Assembly (NCBI GenBank): GCA_947561585.1
Contig: CANNZV010000254.1
Span: 280,677 to 344,676, forward strand
DNA: 64,000 nucleotides
Direction: 5' to 3'
Origin: Caprella mutica
Taxonomy: Eukaryota; Arthropoda; Malacostraca; Amphipoda; Caprellidae
A program made the translations under genes and the position numbers. The stretch's first letter is position 1; the number at the start of each line of letters is the position of its first letter. Below the pieces are notes generated by a model, which worked only from the letters and a program-made list of their open reading frames with translations, was not told the DNA's origin and ran no database searches. This document shows positions 30,048-43,166 of the stretch, piece by piece.

Positions 30048-32986
30048 GATATATATATCTGTGATATTTCTGTCCCTGGATATGTGGTTTGGAAATTATC
30101 TACTGATGACATCGATAAGATATAGATAGGATGATGAACTTGTATTGCCAAGTGATTATTTTTATTTACAAATTACCGGATGGCAGTTTTTAATTTATTA
30201 CATAAACTGTGATGGATTGTATGACTATCAAAATACGTTCTTTCAATGGAATGTGCTCATTAAATGTATTTTGATTGCTATAATAATCAATCAAAGTTAA
30301 TAATAATACTCATAGAAAATTCTCAGCAAATGTTTAAAGAAAAATAAGTATCTGCTGCATATGTGATATTTTTTAGATTATTATTGTCTTTAAATGCAAA
30401 GATATAGTTAGTAATTGCTAGCGATATATATTGCTACCTAATAATCTAAAATAATAATTTACTAATAAAAAATTACATTTGATAATTAGATCTCTAATAT
30501 ATAATATAAATATTAATTGAGTTTCATCTTTTATACCTTTTCATGTGATAGACTTATGATAAAACGCATGTTGTATTCTATCTAACATGCATTAGTTATT
30601 GCTAGTTATTGTTTCAAATAAATCTTTGAAATTTTTGAAATACATCTGATTCAAAATTATATCCCAAATTTATTTAGTAATTGAATATAAATTTAAATAA
30701 AATTGATTATCAACTAGGGTAAGTTACGAACTATCGGTCAGTACTACATCTTCGGTCATATAAAAAAAACAATATAGTAATGATTAGTTTTATTTTATTT
30801 AGATTGGTCAATTAAAATAAATGTTTACTATTTAAATAAATGTACATAGTTTTATGTCTATATTTCAATGGTTTGGTAAGAAATACAAAGGTTTATCATC
30901 ATGGCTATACGCGTCACAATGATATTGAAAATTAAAAAAATAAAATTAATAGTCTTAGCTGTTGAAAGTAAAAAATAACATTTATTATTAGTATGTACGT
31001 ATTCATTATACGTAATACCGCTGTCTCTTTGCATGAATTATCATTTTAACATAAATGTGATAATAGTGGTCACATTATGTTAAAAAAACATCGTTAATTA
31101 TATAAAATGCCATATTTCTTCACTCTGTTAGAGCTTTATTAAAAAATAATGAGTTTGGATGTAAGTCACATTGATTTACTTCCACAAAATATTAGTTTTT
31201 CCTTTTAATATGTATATCCTATAAAGAATTTGAGAGAAATGAAGTTTTCATTTTATCTGAGATTTATAATCATTTTCACATATTAATAATTAATATAATT
31301 GACCTGAATGGTAACAATCTTATTATTCATATTTACATCGATCAGTAATCGATTTAGGTAACTTTAATTTGGCCACTAAATGATTTATAGTTTTGATGTT
31401 AAAATAGATGTAGCAGCTTCATCACTTTGTCTCATCAAAAGAGATATTCTACTGCCTATTACTTTGCCAATTAATTCAATAACAAAGTTAGTTTCTTTCA
31501 TAGAGTGCTTCCAATAAATTTATCAGTACGCCTTTATAAATAGATATAGCAAATATGATTTCTGAAAAATTATAACATGCATGAAAATATTTTCGAAAGC
31601 AATTTGCAAATCAATTTTTATAATTAATTTTGAACATAGCATATGGAAAAAGTAGAATGAATATAAGCAGCATGTACACGTTGACTACGTATGCTCAAAA
31701 CGCAGTCCAGCCTAACTGACTTTTTCAAAATTTCAAGTTTTTGTTATTGCTTCTGTATGACATGTGCCATGATAGCGAGAGGAGCTGAGTATCTCTGTGT
31801 GTACCTATTGATATTGTCCGTATGGTAAAAGCAGTGGTGTAAATGTAGTTCGCATGGTCACAATTTAATTCGGGATAATAATATTGACAGTGTACCACTA
31901 AGTCTATCATTAATATACATAGTGGTACAAATGTGTACCATATGTACTCAACGTGTTATATGTTGTTTATTCAAATTAATATCGTCGTCACTTATATGAC
32001 ATTTTCAAAGTTTCAAAATATTGACTGATGCTTATTCTAAAGGAAATTCAAAATTGGGACAGAGATTCAATAGGAAGCAGATTCATCTGACGGAAATATT
32101 GAGCCGTGTGGTCTTTAACCGTAAATGCAAAGTATAACCTCTTCGTCAAACCAATTAGTTCTTGAACCAGACTGCTAACGTATTGTTTAGATAAGGTTGT
32201 ACCAAGCAAAAATACAAAGAATATAGTACAGTTCTCGGTACCAATTCACGGCTCTTGGGCATAACATAAATAGTACGAGAGATTTTCTTAGACGGTTTTA
32301 ATGCATAACTCTTAAAAAACAAATGTAGGTAAATTCCTAAAAATGTCACGTTGTCACTTTACTAGATTATGGAATTCCCTTTTGAAATTGGATTAGTACT
32401 AAAAATATAATTAACAAATATAAAGTAAATATTTAGTCTTCGAAAAATTAATCATAATTTGTTAATACTTCAATTAATCAATTTCCTAATAAAGAGTATC
32501 ATTTGATTCTATCATTAAAAAAGAAAATATTAGGAAAAGCTCATTTTTATCTCTAGCGTCAAGGACAAACATGAGACAGGGCGACTGTAACCAGGTGGTT
32601 AACTTTTAGGGGACTGGTGAATAAGTGTGCTATAAGCTAGCAGGATAATTGTCAGAAGCTTTTTGAAAAATACAAAGAAAATATACCCTTATTATTACTT
32701 TATGTAATATGTAAATATTAATTAATTATTAATTAGAATTGATCGAACAAAATTTGTTGTTTTTATTAGATTTTTTAGAAATATTTATTATTGATCAATA
32801 ATCTACTAAATATTACTTGGAAATACGTAGTGATATTTTAATCCATGTTATATAATGTTAATGATTCGTTTGCATTAAATAGCTCTGCAAGCCACTATAC
32901 CAATAGAGGGAGTTATGACACTGATACTGCACAATATACATTATGATAATGACTAACTATAGTATATTACAAAACAATATTTCAAA
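30048..32986. other. Intergenic, AT-rich
   Basis: About 2.9 kb of AT-rich sequence. No gene, RNA or clear repeat found. Confidence 0.4.
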
Positions 32987-33509
32987 TACAGTTAAATCCC
33001 TTACAGCGGACGAGCTGTACAAAGGACAAAATTTATCCGTTCTACCGCTACAACGACCTCTATAAATTATGTGGCTTTTCATATTTTTATCGTCTACCAA
33101 GTATCTAGTCAAACATTTATTATATTCAGAGGAATAACAATTTACAAAATTACAATTATTTCTTTAATGTATTGTTTTCGTATAATAAGTATTTTGATCT
33201 AGTTACCCTTTCCTTATAAATTTATTTGATTAGAAAAGTTCTATAGAAAATAAAAATAGGTGTATATGTTCTATATTAGTTAGAATAGTTACAGTTATAC
33301 CTACCGTAATATTTTGTACATTTATAAAGTAAGTTATATAAATATTATAAGATTTTCATTAAGATTTTGCTTACCTTCATTAACGTTTCTTTGAAATTCT
33401 GTTAAGGAAAACTTGCGAAGTTTACATCCCCAACTGAAGTAAAGGCTGAGTCCGCCATTGCGTCCATTGCTCGGTACATGTACTGTCCATTGTAAGGGAT
33501 TTACCTGTA
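32987..33509. mobile_element. pogo/Tigger-like MITE with TA duplication
   Basis: The element 32989-33507 (519 bp) starts CAGTTAAATCCCTTACAGCG and ends with the inverted copy CATTGTAAGGGATTTACCTG, flanked by TA. A CAGT start, TA duplication and A/T-CCC motif resemble pogo-type Tc1/mariner termini. The interior is AT-rich and non-coding. Confidence 0.78.
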
Positions 33510-34331
33510 CGACATATTGAAATAAAGGTAATTTATACAATTACCTACATATAAAATATTTCGTTTTCTAATGAAGTACTGATACAATTGATCTAAGGTA
33601 TATACTGGAGGAATTAAAAAAAATGGCTAGTAACATTTATATCAAACTATTCTGTTGCTTAACAATATTTCTCCATTATAGAACCATTTGTATGTATAGT
33701 CACCAATCACCTCTTAACTAGAATATAAATACTATATAATACTTACCTATTGACAGTGACTTAAAAATTAGCCTAATTGAAACCGTAGCATCATTATATG
33801 AAGGCATACTTACAGAGAAAGTTATAAATGTGCAACACACTGAACCGTATATAGTTTGCTTCATTTAAGAGATCATTAAAATCGGATCATGAATGTTGGA
33901 GAAGCTTGGATTAAAGTTTAATGGACTTGGCTTCTGAATATAGGTATTTATCTTCAGGTTCACTTGGGTTCACTAAGATTTAAAACATTAAATAAAGAAA
34001 TTTAGAACTCAATCGTAAGCTTCAGAAACTTATAGTATTAATCATTTCTATCAATGCTAACATGATTCTTTGCTGTGATGTAATAAAAATGCAATATTTG
34101 AATCCAAAAAGGGTTACAAAAATCACAATACTAAAGAGGCTCTTACAGGATATTTTAAGTTATTGAAATGTCAAAGCAATATTGAGTGGAGTGGGAGGGG
34201 CTTAAATTATCAATATTAGTTATAATTCTTAATATATGATAGTAACTTCCAAAAACATAATTAAGTTTAACCCGTGAATTACACAACCTTTTTTCTACCA
34301 CTATCATCCAATGTAGCAATAATTCTCGGGC
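33510..34331. other. Intergenic, nothing recognised
   Basis: AT-rich spacer before a run of tandem arrays. Confidence 0.4.
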
Positions 34332-34872
34332 TTGTTGTCCCAATATTGCCAATGTTGTCCCAATATTGCCAATGTTGTCCCAATATTGCCAATGTTGTCC
34401 CAATATTGCCAATGTTGTTCTAATATTGCCAATATTGTCCTAATATTGCCAATATTGTCCTAATATTGCCAATGTTGTCCTAATATTGCAAATGTTGTTC
34501 TAATATTGCCAATATTGACCTAATATTGGCAATGTTGTCCCAATATTGCCATTGTTGTCCTAATATGGCCAATATTGTCCTAATATTAGCAATATTGTCC
34601 TAATATTGCCAATATTGTCCTAATATTGCCAATGTTGTCCTAATATTGCCTATGTTGTCCCAATATTGGCCAATGTTGTCCTAATATTGCCAATGTTGTC
34701 CTAATATTGCCAATATTGACCTAATATTGGCAATGTTGTCCCAATATTGGCAATGTTGTCCTAATATTGCCAATGTTGTCCTAATATTGCCTATGTTGTC
34801 CTAATATTGCCTATGTTGTCCCAATATTGGCCAATGTTATTCTAATATTGCCAATGTTGTCCCAATATTGAC
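34332..34872. repeat. 20-bp minisatellite, about 27 copies, heterogeneous
   Basis: The unit is ttgtcccaatattgccaatg, with frequent variants (ttgtcctaatattgcc, attgaccta, ttggc, occasional 21-bp units). It is more diverged than the neighbouring 32-bp array, so older or less homogenised. Confidence 0.95.
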
Positions 34873-34961
34873 CCAAGAAACATTTCTACCACTATCATGT
34901 GGTTACTAGTTACAACTCTTCTACCAGATCACATTTTGTCAATTCAAAAAATAGAGAATTT

Positions 34962-37900
34962 TTGTATTGGTTTCTAGTACTGCAGTTTGCATCTTGTATT
35001 GATTACTTGTACTGTAGTTTGTACCTTGTATTGGTTACTTGTACTGTAGTTTTTACCTTGTATTGATTACTTGTACTGTAGTTTGTACCTTGTATTGATT
35101 ACTTGTACTGTAGTTTGTACCTTGTATTGATTACTTGTACTGTAGTTTGTACCTTGTATTGGTTACTTGTACTGTAGTTTGTACCTTGTATTGGTTACTT
35201 GTACTGTAGTTTTTACCTTGTATTGGTTACTTGTACTGTAGTTTGTACCTTGTATTGATTACTTGTACTGTAGCTTGTACCTTGTATTGATTACTTGTAC
35301 TGTAGTTTGTACCTTGTATTGGTTACTTGTACTGTAGTTTTTACCTTGTATTGGTTACTTGTACTGTAGTTTGTACCTTGTATTGATTACTTGTACTGTA
35401 GTTTGTACCTTGTATTGATTACTTGTACTGTAGTTTGTACCTTGTATTGGTTACTTGTACTGTAGTTTGTACCTTGTATTGGTTACTTGTACTGTAGTTT
35501 GTACCTTGTATTGGTTACTTGTACTGTAGTTTGTACCTTGTATTGGTTACTTGTACTGTAGTTTGTACCTTGTATTGGTTACTTGTACTGTAGTTTGTAC
35601 CTTGTATTGGTTACTTGTACTGTAGTTTGTACCTTGTATTGGTTACTTGTACTGTAGTTTGTACCTTGTATTGGTTACTTGTACTATAGTTTGTACCTTG
35701 TATTGGTTACTTGTACTGTAGTTTGTACCTTGTATTGGTTACTTGTACTGTAGTTTGTACCTTGTATTGGTTACTTGTACTGTAGTTTTTACCTTGTACT
35801 GGTTACTTGTACTGTAGTTTGTACCTTGTATTGGTTACTTGTACTGTAGTTTGTACCTTGTATTGGTTACTTGTACTGTAGTTTGTACCTTGTATTGGTT
35901 ACTTGTACTGTAGTTTGTACCTTGTATTGGTTACTTGTACTGTAGTTTTTACCTTGTATTGGTTACTTGTACTGTAGTTTGTACCTTGTATTGGTTACTT
36001 GTACTGTAGTTTGTACCTTGTATTGGTTACTTGTACTATAGTTTTTACCTTGTATTGGTTACATGTACTGTAGTTTGTACCTTGTATTGGTTACTTGTAC
36101 TGTAGTTTGTACCTTGTATTGGTTACTTGTACTGTAGTTTGTACCTTGTATTGGTTACTTGTACTGTAGTTTTTACCTTGTATTGGTTACTTGTACTGTA
36201 GTTTGTACCTTGTATTGGTTACTTGTACTGTAGTTTGTACCTTGTATTGGTTACTTGTACTATAGTTTTTACCTTGTATTGGTTACTTGTACTGTAGTTT
36301 GTACCTTGTATTGGTTACTTGTACTGTAGTTTGTACCTTGTATTGGTTACTTGTACTGTAGTTTGTACCTTGTATTGGTTACTTGTACTGTAGTTTGTAC
36401 CTTGTATTGGTTACTTGTACTGTAGTTTGTACCTTGTATTGGTTACTTGTACTGTAGTTTGTACCTTGTATTGGTTACTTGTACTGTAGTTTGTACCTTG
36501 TATTGGTTACTTGTACTGTAGTTTGTACCTTGTATTGGTTACTTGTACTGTAGTTTGTACCTTGTATTGGTTACTTGTACTGTAGTTTGTACCTTGTATT
36601 GGTTACTTGTACTGTAGTTTGTACCTTGTATTGGTTACTTGTACTGTAGTTTGTACCTTGTATTGGTTACTTGTACTGTAGTTTGTACCTTGTATTGGTT
36701 AATTGTACTGTAGTTTGTACCTTGTATTGGTTACTTGTACTGTAGTTTGCACCTTGTATTGGTTACTTGTACTGTAGTTTGTACCTTGTATTGGTTACTT
36801 GTACTGTAGTTTGTACTTTGTATTGGTTACTTGTACTGTAGTTTGTACCTTGTATTGGTTACTTGTACTGTAGTTTGTACCTTATATTGGTTACTTGTAC
36901 TGTAGTTTGTACCTTGTATTGGTTACTTGTACTGTAGTTTGTACCCTGTATTGGTTACTTGTACTGTAGTTTGTACCTTGTATTGGTTACTTGTACTGTA
37001 GTTTGTACCTTGTATTGGTTACTTGTACTGTAGTTTGTACCTTGTATTGGTTACTTGTACTGTAGTTTGTACCTTGTATTGGTTACTTGTACTGTAGTTT
37101 GTACCTTGTATTGGTTACTTGTACTGTAGTTTTTACCTTGTATTGGTTACTTGTACTGAAGTTTGTACCTTGTATTGGTTACTTGTACTGTAGTTTGTAC
37201 CTTGTATTGGTTACTTGTACTGTAGTTTGTACCTTGTATTGGTTACTTGTACTGTAGTTTGTACCTTGTATTGGTTATTTGTACTGTAGTTTTTACCTTG
37301 TATTGGTTACTTGTACTGTAGTTTGTACCTTGTATTGGTTACTTGTACTGTAGTTTGTACCTTGTATTGGTTACTTGTACTATAGTTTTTACCTTGTATT
37401 GGTTACTTGTACTGTAGTTTGTACCTTGTATTGGTTAGTTGTACTATAGTTTGTACCTTGTATTGGTTACTTGTACTGTAGTTTGTACCTTGTATTGGTT
37501 ACTTGTACTGTAGTTTGTACCTTGTATTGGTTACTTGTACTGTAGTTTGTACCTTGTATTGGTTACTTGTACTGTAGTTTTTACCTTGTATTGGTTACTT
37601 GTACTGTAGTTTGTACCTTGTATTGGTTACTTGTACTGTAGTTTGTACCTTGTATTGGTTACTTGTACTGTAGTTTGTACCTTGTATTGGTTACTTGTAC
37701 TGTAGTTTGTACCTTGTATTGGTTACTTGTACTGTAGTTTGTACCTTGTATTGGTTACTTGTACTGTAGTTTGTACCTTGTATTGGTTATTTGTACTATA
37801 GTTTGTACCTTGTATTGGTTACTTGTACTGTAGTTTGTACCTTGTATTGGTTACTTGTACTGTAGTTTGTACCTTGTATTGGTTACTTGTACTGTAGTTT

Positions 37901-38030
37901 TTACCTTGTATTGGTTACTTGTGCTGTAGTTTGTACCTGGTATTGGTTACTTGTACTGTAGTTTGTTTGTACCTTGTATTGGTTACTTGTATTGTATTTA
38001 GTACCTTGTATTGGTATATTTCAAGATATT
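34962..38030. repeat. 32-bp minisatellite, about 95 copies (3 kb)
   Basis: The unit is gtaccttgtattggttactt-gtactgtagttt. Register is kept at 32 bp almost throughout. The common variant ttttacc for ttgtacc recurs at intervals, and ttgatt for ttggtt clusters in the first kilobase, indicating local amplification of blocks. The right edge degenerates from about 37960. The minus strand of each unit reads AAG|GTACAA, a weak donor-like motif. Confidence 0.97.
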
Positions 38031-38126
38031 TTGTATTGGTGTCTGTAATTGTATTTAGTATTTACTTCTAGTTTTTTATATTCGTATTAGTTTGGATTAA
38101 TTCCTATTTCACGTCCCAGTTCATGT

Positions 38127-38428
38127 TTCTTCTTAAATTTAATTATATTTTCTTCTTAAATTTAATTATATTTTCTTCTTAAATTTAATTATATTTTCTT
38201 CTTAAATTTAATTATATTTTCTTCTTAAATTTAATTATATTTTCTTCTTAAATTTAATTATATTTTCTTCTTAAATTTAATTATATTTTCTTCTTAAATT
38301 TAATTATATTTTCTTCTTAAATTTAATTATATTTTCTTCTTAAATTTAATTATATTTTCTTCTTAAATTTAATTATATTTTCTTCTTAAATTTAATTATA
38401 TTTTCTTCTTAAATTTAATTATATTTTA
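38127..38428. repeat. 23-bp AT-rich minisatellite, 13 copies
   Basis: The unit is cttcttaaatttaattatattt-t, essentially perfect, so recently expanded or efficiently homogenised. Within each unit aaatttaatta is partly palindromic. Confidence 0.96.
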
Positions 38429-38965
38429 TCTGAATAAAAATATATTTCACTGAAAAATTTTAATTGACAGAAAATCTAGTTTCTTAACTACAGATACAAA
38501 TACGTAATACTAAAAAAGAAAATATTTGAAATTGAAATTCAACAAATTATTACAGATTCAAAAAATTGCTATAATATTTTATCATTTTTTAATATATAAA
38601 TCAAATATAATAAAAAATTACCATTAAAATTGGACGTTTACCCCTTTCCTAGTTCACGTCCCTAAATCATTTAGGGACGTGAACTAGGATTTACTTCAGT
38701 TTGTATTACAGGTTTTGTATTGGTTTCTAGTACTGCTTTTAATAAAGGTTTTTTGTGATATATTTTTAATTGCTTCCAAATGTAGTTTAATTAATTTTTA
38801 CTTTGCGATGGTTATAATTACTGTCAATCTTAATATTTCAGAAGTGAGAAATAATCAATTTATTATAATTTCTTCATTTCTGAAAAGGTAGGATGCTCTA
38901 ATTCTATCATTACTCAAGTCTCTATTTCTATTATTAGTTATTGGTGACTAGTGATAGCAACTAGT
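38429..38965. other. Spacer with a perfect 41-bp palindrome
   Basis: AT-rich spacer between arrays. At 38648-38688, CCTAGTTCACGTCCCTAAAT, one C, then the exact inverted copy. No gene seen. Confidence 0.8.
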
Positions 38966-39760
38966 AAAGATATGGTAAGAAGATGGTAAGGAGACGGTAA
39001 GGAGTTGGTAAGGAGATGGTAAGAAGATGGTAAGGAGATGGTAAGGAGATGTTAAGGAGATGGTAATGAGATGGTAAGGAGATGGTAAGGAGACGGTAAG
39101 AATATGGTAAGGAGACGGTAAGAAGATGGTAAGGAGATGGTAAGGAGATGGTAAGGAGATGGTAAGAAGATGGTAAGGAGATGGTAAGGAGATGGTAAGG
39201 AGATGGTAAGGAGATGGTAAGAAAATGGTAAGGAGACGGTAAGAAGATGGTAAGGAGATGGTAAGAAGACGGTAAGGAGATGGTAAGGAGATGGTAAGGA
39301 GATGGTTAGAAGATGGTAAGGAGATGGTTAGAAGATGGTAAGGAGATGGTAAGGAGACGGTAAGGAGATGGTAAGGAGATGGTAAGAAGATGGTAAGGAG
39401 ATGGTAAGGAGATGGTAAGGAGATGGTAAGGAGATGGTAAAAAGACGGTAAGGAGATGGTAAGGAGATGGTAAGGAGATGGTAAGAATATGGTAAGGAGA
39501 TTGTAAGAATTTGGTAAGGAAATGGTAAGAATGATATGGTAAGATAAGATGGTAAAGAGATGGTAAGGAGATGGTTAGAATGATATTGTAAGATAATATG
39601 GTAAAGAGATGGTAAGGTGATGGTAAGGTGATGGTAAGCGTGATATGGTAAGATAATATGGTAATGAGATGGTTATAATGATAAGGTAAGATAATATGGT
39701 AAGGAGATGGTAAGATAATATGGTTAGAATGATATGGTAAGATAATATGGTAAGGAGAGC
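38966..39760. repeat. 11-bp minisatellite (ggtaaggagat), about 70 imperfect copies
   Basis: The basic unit is atggtaaggag, with gaag, acgg and gtta variants mixed into higher-order blocks. From about 39530 it decays into units with gataatatggta and aatgatatggtaag. The plus strand repeats GGTAAG, the core of a 5' splice site. A minus-strand open frame across it (39306-39779) encodes only low-complexity His/Pro/Leu-rich sequence and is not credible. Confidence 0.94.
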
Positions 39761-39774
39761 TCTTAGAGTTGATA

Positions 39775-40264
39775 TTCACGCTCTATCATGTCCACCCAAG
39801 AGTCTTCAGAACATAAAGGCGTAGAGAGGGGAACGAGGGGTTTCGAACACACTCTCGTTAATTAAAGAGAGTGAAAGAGAGGGACGAGAGAGGGAGAGTG
39901 TGGGGTAGATGGCCGTAGTGAGAGGATACTTTCCGCAGGATCTGTCAGTGTGGCCACAGACTCAGCCGAGTCACCTGGCAGCATTCCCACCTCTCTCACT
40001 CTTTGCAATTATACACTCGCTAATCATGATTGACAGACTGCCTCGTCACTCCATCGCTAACACATGCACTCTGTCAACTTCTTTCACGAGATAGTAATTG
40101 GGTGAAGAGAAGGCAAGACATATTAAAGATGAAACACCGGTTACACTGCATAACAACACGTCGCTAACTTGTCCACAGTGGCCTCCTGAGTTTATATTTT
40201 GAGCAGTGTTTTCGTGGTAGGAATCTGCGGTCGCGTTGTCTTTGGTGCTTCTGCTGCGTAACAG
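39775..40264 (+). promoter_or_regulatory. Candidate promoter and non-coding first exon with GAGA motifs
   Basis: A GC-richer block in AT-rich surroundings. It holds many GAGAG/CTCTC runs (39815-39900), which are binding sites of GAGA factor at insect promoters. TCAGTGTGG (about 39946) and AGCAGTG (about 40203) resemble insect initiators. The block ends in CTGCGTAACAG|GTAACC, a plausible donor at 40264/40265. It may be the start of the gene whose coding exon begins at 52954; the link is inferred and untested. Confidence 0.4.
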
Positions 40265-42147
40265 GTAACCAACCTTTCCTCTCTCTATCTTATAACTTTA
40301 ACTCATTAATTTCCTCATCTGACTGTAATAACTACACCGTTTTTTTATTATATCTTATACTTTTCCACTTGAGCATATATTTTGATGGTAATGTCTATTA
40401 CATACAATTCTAATTTCCATCAATACATTCAATGTTCAAATTACAATAAGTAGAGAATTATATCTAAATTCAATTACTAAATAAATAGTATTCAGTGTCC
40501 TAGAAGATCAAATTTTCTTTTTAACTAATTCTCAAATTCAAATCGACTGTTTACTTTGGTATTATATTTATATATAATTTATCAATAGTGAGAATTAATT
40601 CAATGAAATTCTTGTAATCGAGTTGAATATTTTTCCATTTTTATTTCTTTCTCAGTTTAATTCATTCGCTTAAAAACTGCAATAATAAAAATTATTTCGT
40701 GAATAAAAAATTGTATGTATATTCGATACATAATATTTATTACTTTTGATAGAAATGGACTCTTTTTGTTGATAAACGAAAATTTAAAGCAATTAACTTA
40801 TTTCACACTTATAGAATTATGAGTTATAATAACTTTGAGCACATGAATATGGCATTTGGATTTCTAAACTATTAATTCTGTTCTATTTCTCACGTTAATT
40901 TTCCTTCAAAATTAGTTTATGTCTCCGTCATTTTTTATTTGTTAAATTTTGCACTGACTGATGAAACGAAAGTTAACAAATTGTTGATTTTCAGTTGCAA
41001 ACTATGATCATTCTTTTCGAGTTAATTCATCATACAGGTTTTTTTTAAGAACGGACAATTTGTCTACAACGTAAATTATTTCTTGACTTTCAACTTTGTT
41101 TTTGCTTTGTATTTTGATAGCCCCGTTAAAAATGATATGAATTAAGGTCAGATTTCGTGTGTCTTGCTCCCAATATAGTCTATATGTATAAATAAATAGA
41201 TGAAATTCCATATCAATATGTACATTTTAATTTGGTATGTATAATTCCTAAGCAAGTTAGAAAATATTTATTTCGTTATCATAAAGATTTTCACTTGGCC
41301 AAGGAAAGGGAAATCCGATGAGTAATAATTATTTTCTGTCTTGCATAGAAAGGTTATTTCAGCATATTATTTCATCAATAATAAAATAATTCAATCTAGT
41401 TAAATTTAAAAATTAGTTTAGTTGATCGAAAACAATTTGTAAATATTCATCAGCTTGCACGAGTAATATCATTTTAGAAAATTGTGGCAACAGTAATGAT
41501 AAAACTGGTCTCTTATACACTTTACAGTGAACTATTCACTGTTATTTCAGTGTAAGTTTGAAGTTAAATTTTCAGTACAAACAGATTTTCTGAATATAAC
41601 CGACAGTAATTTTACCTGTAATTATAGACCAACCCATCGTTAAAGTGCCTGTTCGTTGTCCTGTCTAAATTCAAAGATAGTAATTAGTAAAAATTATCAC
41701 ATATGCTGATTTAACAAAATTTCATTTGAATAGTGAGATTGATATTAGAATTTTGGTGTGGTAAACATGTTTCTTGCGAAATAAACTTCTATTTATGTTC
41801 TATTTGGATAGCATATCTACATCCAAACTAACTGCAACAATTTTTCTATATGATCGTATTCTGGGCAATCTCATTTATGAAATATGTGAATTTATTCTCG
41901 CGTAATTAATCAATAAATAACTTCTAGCATATAGAATTCTTCTTAGTATTACTGTGATGTTGAATATTTAATATGATCTAAAGATTAGGATAGTATGATA
42001 ATTACTTAACTTCTTTTCAATTAAAACTATTAAACATGGACACGAAGAGTTCTAATAAGTAAGTTAGTTTTAGACGAAATTTTGTAGTTGGTAATTGAAA
42101 TTATATTTCATTACAGCATATATAGCTTGTATTAGTCTATGAACTAG
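40265..42147. other. AT-rich, possible first intron
   Basis: No gene, RNA or repeat I can support. Confidence 0.35.
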
Positions 42148-43166
42148 TATACACCACACACTCATGCTACAGTGTGTGTAGGGGCTAATACACACCAAAA
42201 ACTCATGCTATTGAGTGTGTAGGGACTAATACACACCATACACTTATGCTACACAGTGTGTACAAACTAATACACACCAAAAACTCATGCTACAAAGTGT
42301 GTAGTGACTAATACACGCCACACACTCATGCTGCGGAGTGTGTAGGGGGTAATGTACACCACACACTCATGCTACAGTGTGTGTACTGACTAATACACAC
42401 CACACACTCTTGCTATAGTGTGTGTAGTGACTAATACAAACCACATACTCATGCTATAGAGTGTGTAGTGACTAATACACACCACACACTCATGCTATAG
42501 AGTGTGTAGTGACTAATACACACCACACACTCTTGCTACAGTGTGTGTAGTGACTAATACACACCACACACTCTTGCTATAGTGTGTGTAGTGACTAATA
42601 CATACCACACACTCTTGCTATAGTGTGTGTAGTGACTAATACACACCACACACTCTTGCTATAGTGTGTGTAGTGACTAATACACACCACACACTCTTGC
42701 TATAGTGTGTGTAGTGACTAATACACACCACACACTCTTGCTATAGTGTGTGTAGTGACTAATACACACCACACACTCTTGCTATAGTGTGTGTTGTGAC
42801 TAATACACACCACACACTCTTGCTATAGTGTGTGTAGTGACTAATACACACCACACACTCTTGCTATAGTGTGTGTTGTGACTAATACACACCACACACT
42901 CTTGCTATAGTGTGTGTAGTGACTAATACACACCACACACTCTTGCTATAGTGTGTGTTGTGACTAATACACACCACACACTCTTGCTATAGTGTGTGTA
43001 GCGACTAATACACACCACACACTCTTGCTATAGTGTGTGTAGCGACTAATACACACCACACACTCTTGCTATAGTGAGTGTAGTGACTAATACACACCAC
43101 ACACTCTTGCTATAGTGAGTGTAGTGACTAATACACACCACACACTCTTGCTATAGTGTGTGTGCC
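42148..43166. repeat. 41-bp minisatellite of dyad-symmetric units, about 25 copies
   Basis: The unit is actaatacacaccacacact-cttgctatagtgtgtgtagtg. ACACACT and AGTGTGT in each unit are inverted copies around cttgctat, so every unit can form a small hairpin. The first units (42148-42500) are more diverged than the later ones, a gradient across the array. Confidence 0.96.

Noticed and set aside
39306..39779. 157-codon minus-strand frame rich in HLLTISLPSPY-type repeats
   Set aside because: Translation of the 11-bp minisatellite; low complexity only.
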